A stretch of DNA of 64,000 nt. Origin: Arbacia lixula. Lineage: Eukaryota > Echinodermata > Echinoidea > Arbacioida > Arbaciidae. The translations under genes were made by a program, and so were the position numbers. The stretch covers positions 958,179 through 1,022,178 of the forward strand of contig OZ022583.1 in assembly GCA_963669155.1 (NCBI GenBank), written 5' to 3'. Below are positions 12,001 through 21,000 of this stretch, piece by piece. Position 1 is the first letter of the stretch, and every line of letters starts with the position of its first letter. Below the pieces are notes generated by a model, which made no database searches, was not told the origin of the DNA, and saw nothing but the letters and a program-made list of their open reading frames with translations.

Positions 12001-15000
12001 CATCTAAATGATGCTTTATTTTACTCATAATCTATATCTGTATCGTTGTACATAACCCATAACTCAAATGCTTATTTCATGCATCAAAACAACATTCCTA
12101 GGTAATTAATCGCTTATTTTAACACTCTGACTTCACTCATTTGAACTCTAATACATACACAATACAGCGACGCAATTTATACTGTACAGTGTACAATCTA
12201 TATGTGTAATCACCGAGTGTGCAAACGTTCATAAACTGCCTTAAATTTCACTTTACACCTCAACATGACAAAATACATTCAAAACATACCATAAATGAAT
12301 CATCAATCTTTACTAATATGCATCATATTTTACTTACAACTTTGGGCTTATTCTGATTTTCGTGGATTTCTTGGGACAACTCCCGGTACAAATTCTTCTC
12401 ACAAACACATGAAAATAGGCTGGCAACATCTCAACGCCATCTCCGGCCAAACTAATTTAGTAAAGCGAAACTCTCGCTTCTGACGTCACAACTCTAAATA
12501 AGTTATCATAAAACTATTTCTGTCACCAACATCCCGGCCCCTTAAATGTGAAGCTCACATCTGAACATTTAAAACATTTTCTTTCAATCTCTAACATATT
12601 TACATTGACTAGCTAACTTGGTCCTTTAACCTTAAATGCACTGACCATTTATCAACTAGCACATGTGACTTTACCTTACGCTTAATTTGTTGCAAACTCA
12701 GAACAAGAGTTCTAAACATACCTTAACAACACTAGCTACTGAATACAAACATCCCTTGTCGTCTACTTTAAATCTAACCTTGCAGTACTCACATTGCATG
12801 TTTCCTAAATAAAAACACACTTATACAAGTTGCATGCAAATGTACTAATCCCAATAAATTCCCTGCTGTGCGGGCTAAATTCTTCCTTAACAAAACTTAC
12901 TTACAAATTAAGTCTACGTATGAATTCAACCTGCAATACACTAAAAATGCGCTTCTCTACTCATGCATATATCAAATTAAAATAATGGTACTGATATTAC
13001 TCTTTTCCAAACCATATCTCTTCAAACACGAATTTACACTAAAATCACTTCTTCCTGAAGTCAATGACTACAATTAATCACAATAACTGCTTCAAATTAT
13101 TATCAACGGAAATAATAAACCTTTACTATCTATTCAATCTATTTCCCTTTAAAAATATTAAATGCATGTCACATTATATCAAATAATAACAGTATGCAAA
13201 TAAGTTTACTCTTTAAACATATAAAATTTTACGACCAAACATTACTGATTCATTTTTACGTAATTATTCCAAATTCACCTATGGGGTGAATTAAATCTGC
13301 GTCCTCAACTTAAATTATTAATATTCTCATAACTATAATATTAACAATTCCTTAATCATAATGTTCCAATTAACTGCAGACCAAGATACGGTAATTTCAG
13401 TCTTATCAAAAAATTAAATCTTGAATATATAATTAGGCCTAAATTATAATCCTGTATCTAAACCTCATTAAACTACAAAGTAGTGTTCTAACTGTAGACT
13501 GCGATAGGGCAAGCTAGCTTTACTTCCAGACTCGTGGAAATTATCTCTTGCAGACCTTGATATACGCGAATTAGTCTCAACTGCAGACCTCGTCAACGCG
13601 AACTTATGTCTTATTTCAAAACTTTATCTAAACCTTACTAATGAACATGAACAAAGTCCATGCACTAATGTATCTAATTCTTGTGCAAAATGTTCACAAA
13701 TTCTTCTTATTGTGCATAACCTACATGTCCCTTTGATCATCTCTAATGTTCTGCTGATTCAATCAAACACAGTTTGTGAACCGGTCGCACCATTGTGTTT
13801 GTCTTGGTTTCCACCTTAACAGTTCTCACAAGACTGTCACTACCAGGGTAGGTTTCTACTACTCTGCCCATCAACCACTGATTTCTTGGCAAATTCTCCA
13901 TCACCAAGACAACGTCACCAACCGCTAGATTGTTCACTGGTTTTGTCCACTTTTGTCGCTTCTGGAGCTCAGGCAGATATTCGCGAATCCACCTGTGCCA
14001 AAAGATGTCCGCAAGATACTGAATCTGGCGCCACCTTCGTCGGCTGTAGACGTCATGTTTCCCGAATACGTCAGACGGGAATACGTTGTTCTGCCGTAGA
14101 AGTAGAAGATGGTTCGGCGTGAGCGGCACTGGGTCCTTGGCGTCATCAGAGACTGCGGTGAGCGGACGGCCGTTGATTACAGCTTCTACCAGACACATCA
14201 GCGTTGACAAGCCCTCGTCCGTGAGAACCTGCTGCTTTAGTATAGAGCGCCTATGATCTTCCGAGTTGTTCTGATCTGCCTTTCCCAGGAGCCCCCCATA
14301 TGAGAGGCAGTTGGAGGGTTGAACTTCCAGTCGATTCCTCTTTGCAGAAGGTGATCATGGATTTTCTGCTGATTCCAACGCTGAATCCCTTCTCGCAGCT
14401 CTCGATCAGCACCAACAAAGTTTGTGCCGTTGTCACTTCTGATGACCTCTGGTTGACCTCGCCGTGCTATAAATCTCTGCAGCCCATTCAGGAACGAGTC
14501 CGTCTCCAACGAGTGCAGTATCTCGATGTGCACTGCACGTACCACCAAACATGTAAAGATACAGCCGTACCTTTTCACTTGACTCCTTCCTTGTTTTACC
14601 AAGAAGGGACCGAAGCAGTCAACTCCCACATTGGTAAACGGTGGTTTCTCTGCTTTCACTCTGTCATCCGGTAGATCACCCATCTTCTGCGCACTCGGAG
14701 AAGCGGACATGATTCTGCATACTACACAGCTACGTAGTACGTGACGAACTGCTACTCTCCCTCGTATCACCCAGAACTGCTGTCTCAGCAATGATAGCAC
14801 ATGCTCTCTTCCACAATGAGCTGCCGTAATGTGGAAATGACGCACCAACAAATGTACAACATGATGCTTCTTTGGTAGGATGATTGGGTGCTTGGCTTGC
14901 TCTGGTAGCGATGCATTGCGAAGACGACCACCTACTCGCATGAGTCCATCATCAGTCATCTTTGGGTCTAGTTTTGAGAGTGAACTAGACTTCTTGATAG

Positions 15001-18000
15001 GTCGTACCTCTCCCTTCTTCAAGTTCTCTTCCAGAATCTCGTGCTCCTCTGGGAAGCTCCCTTTTTGAACATATCTCAAAATTGATGATTCAGCCTGTCT
15101 AAGGTCATCGGCAACCAGCTGCTTCATCATTTGCCTTTCTCCTCTCAGGTGTCTCATAACCCGATGAATCCACGCTACCTTTCTCTTCAACTTGTACCAG
15201 GAAGAGCATCTGGTTATCAGTTTGTCCATGACATCGTTGCACTCTGAATCTGATGCTGCGAAAACACCAGGTTTGATGTCTTTGACCTCCTTATCCTTTT
15301 CAAGGGTTGATCTCTTCAGGTCCGGTCCTGTAGGCCACTCTCGCTTGTCATACTGCAAGAAGTCCGGTCCCTGCAGCCATCTTTGACTCGACTGTAAATC
15401 ATCGGCTGCCAGTCCCCTGGAGACATCATCAGCTGGGTTGAAACCGGACTCAACATGGCGCCATTGTCGTGGTTCTGAGGCTCCATGAATGATTGCTACT
15501 CTGTTTGCAACAAAGGTGTGAAACCGTTTGTCTTCATTCTTCACATACTGCAAGACTATGGTGCTATCTGTCCAGTAGACTGTCTCACCTATTGGCAGGT
15601 CCAATTCCCTTCTGATCATCTGATCAAGCTGGGCGGAGAGTGCAGCAGCCATCAGTTCCAATCTAGGAATTGTTACTTTCTTCAGCGGTGCAACACGTGA
15701 TTTGGCGAACACCAAGCTTGTGTGTACTTGTCCTGTAGTGCTTGTCATCCTCAAATATGATGCTGCACCATAAGCCTTCTCTGAGGCATCCGAGAAGTGG
15801 TGAAGCTGATAGTCTCTCACCTCACCAAGGTCATGCGGCTTCAAACATCTGTTGACCCTGAAGCCTTCCATTCTAGGCAGCTCGTCCAACCACCGTTGCC
15901 ATCTCTGGATCAACAAGGCTGGTATTGGCTCATCCCAACCAAGCTTCATAGCAGTCAGTTCTTGTAGAATTAACTTCGCCTGCAGCACAAATGGACACGC
16001 ATAGCCACACGGGTCGTAGATTGAGGACACGATGCTCAGCATTCCTCTTCTGGTTAAGGGTTTGTCTTTGGGTGACATCTTGTACTCGAAGCAGTCCAGC
16101 TCGAGGTTCCAACTGACACCTAATGCTCTTTCGACTGGCATTGCTTCATGATTCAAATCTACTCCTTTCACTTCCTTGGCTCTCTCTTCCTCTGGAACAG
16201 ACTCCACCACTCTAGGATTATTGCTTGTCCATTTTGTAAGATGGAACCCTCCTCTTTGAACTAAACCTCTGAGTTCTGCAGTCAGCTGGATTGCAGTTCC
16301 TTCATTCTCGGCAGAGATCAGACAATCATCCACGTAGAAATTGTGCTCGACTGCCTTCAAAGCTGCAGGACTGAAGTCTGCTTCATTGTCTTGGCTCACT
16401 TGTCTAAGTGCAAAGCTGCATGCACTTGGGCTCCATGTCCCTCCAAATAAATGGACAGTCATCCGGTACACCTTAGGCTGCTGTTCCAAATCGCCATTCT
16501 TCCACCATAGGAATCTCAGTAGATTGCATTGCTTGGGTGGCACTCGTACTTGATGAAACATGGCCTTGATGTCGGCCATTACTGCAACTGGATGTTGTCT
16601 AAACCTCAATAGCACTCCAACCAACGCATTGGTGAGATCAGGGCCTTGCCGCACTTCAGAGTTTAGTGACCTCTCATTCTGGGTAGCTGCACAGTCGAAG
16701 ACGATCCTTGTCTTATCTGGTTTGTTTGGATTGAAGACAGGATGATGGGGCAAATACCACACCGGCCCCTCTGAATCCACTGCTGACTCAGGTACCTCCT
16801 CAGCATACCCTTCACTGATCAGCTCTGCCATACCATGACTGTACTTGTCGTAGAGTGTCGACTCCTTCGTCAGTCTCCTCTTCAAGGATTGTAGTCTCTT
16901 CTCTGCCATGTTGTAATTGTTAGGCAGCTTCGGTGGATCGTCCCTGAGAGGTATGGGTAGATGGTAGTGGCCATCCTTCAGGTAGATGTCGTCTTCCCAC
17001 ATCTTGATCACCTTCTTGTCATTCACCGACATCTCTGAATGCTTGGAGTGCAGGAACTCTGCTCCTTCCATCGACCAGAACTTCTTGACTTGGTCCTCTA
17101 ATGCGATGTCATTCGAGATGAAGCTTGAGTGAGCTCTGGCTTCCTCGCTGATCTGGAGAGGTCCGTTGAGGGTCCAGCCAAGAGCTGTCCTTGTGGCATA
17201 CACCTGTCCTTGCTGGCCAAATCTCGAATCCAACGGCACAAGAGCTTCTGGCACATCCTGGCCTATGAGAAGTCCGATCTTCGTGGACGACATGCAGGGG
17301 AAGGATATCCCATCCAAGTACTTGTAGCTACTCACATCCTCACTCCTAGCCAGGTTACTCGAGCTGATGTTAATATCCTGCTTGGTGAAGACACGGGGTA
17401 GATTTATCTTGCTACCTGTGGATGTCCCCTCCACCTGCAGACTCACCACCATGCAGTCTGTTGGGCTGTCAGCTTTCTCCAGAGTAGAGATCTTTAGTCT
17501 CTGCAGGTGGCCCTGTGCTCCCACTGCTTTTGCAATTTCCTCTGTACAAAATGTGCTTGTTGACCCACTATCCAGCAGAGCACAGGTGTCAACATATGTC
17601 TTGCCGTTTCCAGCTCTTACCCGAACAGGCACAATAGGAAGAGCCACTCTTCTTCCAAGCCCTCCGGCCCCTGTGGTGTTGCTGCTAACTGTTGGCTGAT
17701 TAGCACTACTGCTGTCCATTGGTGGATTGGTGGATTCTTCCTCAACATGGAGAAACTTGGTGTGCTTTCTTTTGCACCCTGGTACTGTGCAGGTTCTGCT
17801 GACTCTGCACCTTCCTGCCATGTGTCCTGGTGTCAAACAGTTGTAGCAGAGTTTCTTAGTTTGAGCAACCTTGAAGCGGTCAGCTGGCTTCAGGTCCCTG
17901 AACTTTTCACATCTGATAAGGGTGTGTTCCATGCTACACAGAGGGCAGGTCTTTGTATCTTGCTGCGGGGTGCTGTTCACTGCATATGCCCTGGTCCCTT

Positions 18001-21000
18001 GGTCTTTTCCTTTTCTGAAGGGCTGCGCTGTCATCTGATTGCTTGGCATCTTCCCCATCAGCCGGCCATACACGGGATCATTCACCTCATCGGCGACTTC
18101 CTGGATGAAGTCCACGACGTCCTCGAAGCGTGGCTGCCGGTATTCCTGGCGGACCCTGCTAACTACCCTTATCCACCTTCCCCTAAGATAGTGTGGCAGC
18201 CTTTCAATGATCTTCACAAGGGTAGTTTGCGAAGACAGTTCATCCTTGTGGCCCATGGCATGAAGTGTCTGCTGGCACACTCTGAGCTCGTCCGCCATCT
18301 CACGAAGCGCTACCTTGTTGTGAGGTAGGATTTTTTCACCTTCTGTGACCTTCCGCATCCATGCCTCGGTGATGTTAAGAGAGTTGCCAAATCGTTGACG
18401 TAGTAGAAATTTGGCCTGCTTGTACCCTTCTCCAGGATTCATTACCATACATCCATGCAGAACCTTTCGAGCTTCACCCGTACAGTTATGGAAGAGGTGA
18501 TTCAGCTTCACTGAAGCAGGGACCGATGTTTCATCAACGCTGTTCTCAAAGGCGCGCCAAAACTCCCAGTAGGTCAAAGGGTTGCCATCATATACCATCA
18601 ATTCTGCCCGCGGAAGCATCATTGACTCGAACAAGCGCTGCTGCTGTTGTTGACCTTCATGTAGCATCTGGACAAGCTCCGGCTCCAATGATGTGGCTTT
18701 CTTGACGGGCTCAGATGGCGATGTTTTGGACGACTCTGGTTCTTGATGGCTCAATGGGTACGTGAGCGTACTCTCACACTTTTCCGCAGGCTTGGCTACC
18801 TTCTGTTGCTTGACAACACTATGGCAGGATTTCACTTGTGATTTCATGTCCACAAAGTCAGCATACACCTGCTCTTCGGCTGTAGCTATTCTCAGCTTTG
18901 TCCTCATCATAAGCTGCACCTTCTTCTGGCGAAGCATCATCTCCTCCAGCTCCAGCTCTTGCTGTTCTTGCAGCGCAGCTGCCTCTGCCTCCAGAGCGGC
19001 CCTCCGTGCCATAGCCCTCATCCTTGATGACGACGACATTGAACTGGTCCTGCTGGCAACCTGACTAGCGGAATCGTGAGGGCTGATGTCATCTGCACAA
19101 ACCTCTTCATTGTCAGGGTGGGCACCGTCTTTGTGGCGAGCAGCCTGCTTGTCTGCGATGACATCTTCATTGGAATGGCCACCATCTCTGCTATCTTCTT
19201 GGCTAGCAATTTCTTGTTCCTGCACGAGGGTTTCTTCATCGGCAGTCTGGCTCAGCAAACTCATCTCGAATCCTTCTCAAGCGAGTTATCGAACTGATGT
19301 TAAGGGGTGTACCAAGGAGTCGACGACACGAATTACAGCATGTTGTTACGAGACGGGCTTGACTTTATTCTGCTGAATTAGCCGTTCGATCTGCAAAACA
19401 CAAATGAACAAAACAATAATAAGCACTTGCTTGAAATGTAACCTCATACATGCTTACTGAACCTTAATTACTCTGTAATTCTTACACCAAATTAAACTTC
19501 ATGGCCTAAATCATACTTTATAACCCTTCATCTACCCTTACTGATGCATATTATGCCCTTAAATCTCTCTAACAAGTCATTTAGCCACTCGGCACATCTT
19601 CACCAATGTGTCTTAATTTCATCAGCATTATCCATCTAAATGATGCTTTATTTTACTCATAATCTATATCTGTATCGTTGTACATAACCCATAACTCAAA
19701 TGCTTATTTCATGCATCAAAACAACATTCCTAGGTAATTAATCGCTTATTTTAACACTCTGACTTCACTCATTTGAACTCTAATACATACACAATACAGC
19801 GACGCAATTTATACTGTACAGTGTACAATCTATATGTGTAATCACCGAGTGTGCAAACGTTCATAAACTGCCTTAAATTTCACTTTACACCTCAACATGA
19901 CAAAATACATTCAAAACATACCATAAATGAATCATCAATCTTTACTAATATGTATCATATTTTACTTACAACTTTGGGCTTATGCTGATTTTCGTGGATT
20001 TCTTGGGACAACTCCCGGTACAAATTCTTCTCACAAACACATGAAAATAGGCTGGCAACATCTCAACGCCCTCTCCGGCCAAACTAATTTAGTAAAGCGA
20101 AACTCTCGCTTCTGACGTCACAACTCTAAATAAGTTATCATAAAACTATTTCTGTCACCAACACTTTCCAAGTTGACGGCAGCAAAATGACGGTGCCGCG
20201 CATGGGACATCAAAGCATTGAAGTGATTGTGGAATGCTTTTGACATTTATTAGCACGCTTTAGTATCCATACAGATGTTTGAATATATCATGCTCGACTT
20301 GTCCCTCCTTCCCCACACTTCCCTGCATAAACCATGGACCTGTCATGGATGGACTGCGCTCGGATAGACTTCCTTGGATCTATGATGACCGCCGCCTCGT
20401 AAAAATTCAAGACATTTAGGTGTTTCAAACAATACGCTGTATTTCTAATTAGGTAGTGCCTTCCTCTCTTATAACAAATATGCAAGACAAATTTTGGCTG
20501 TATTTAGAATCTGTATGCGCAGAAGATTTGAGAACCACTTCATGTACTGAAGTGCGTGTGCAGAAGTAAAACATCGGATAATAATACTAGTATTATGTGA
20601 ATGTCAGATTACATTGTTGCTTCGGTTTTTTTTTGATAAATCGTGAAAACTGTAAAAAAAAAAAACATGTCAGAGAAATGCCTCCATATCGCATATTGGG
20701 CAATCATATTTCTTTACAAATATCTTAGAAATCGTTTATTGAGTGTTTCACCTTCCAAGGAAACAACCTTGATTTCATGTGTGGAGATGTCCGAAAAAGT
20801 TACGAATCAAATTCTTTTTACAATTTTATCAAAATTTCATGTTCGCTCACCCCCAATCTACTTTCCAGTGTGTGTAATAAGATCAGCTATGAATTCCTAG
20901 CGAAGGCTGAACGGTTGACATAATTTTTCAAACCAGATTTTCTTTTGTTATTCAGAGGAAGGCACTGCCTCATTAGAAATACAGCGTATTGTTTGAAACA

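Larger units (their letters stand above)
11666..20163 (-). mobile_element. BEL/Pao-type LTR retrotransposon, nearly complete, antisense in intron 3 of TLC gene A
   Basis: The 8498-bp element runs TG...CA between two 866-bp LTRs that differ at about 3 positions by eye. It is flanked by a 5-bp direct repeat ctttc (11661-11665 and 20164-20168), the target duplication length expected for BEL/Pao. The coding strand is minus. Gag-Pol fills 19264-13743 with one apparent frame break near 14237-14255. Just inside the 3' LTR (12532-12543, minus sense) lies a purine-rich tract that fits a polypurine primer. No TGG primer-binding site follows the 5' LTR. No env-like frame is visible. The near-identical LTRs imply a recent insertion. 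Confidence 0.95.

Noticed and set aside
12295-12483. Identical-looking short frames in both LTRs
   Set aside because: They are the same LTR segment in two copies, antisense to the element; no evidence of translation.
17747-18328. 193-codon + strand frame inside the retrotransposon
   Set aside because: Antisense shadow of the well-supported Gag-Pol frame; no domain of its own.
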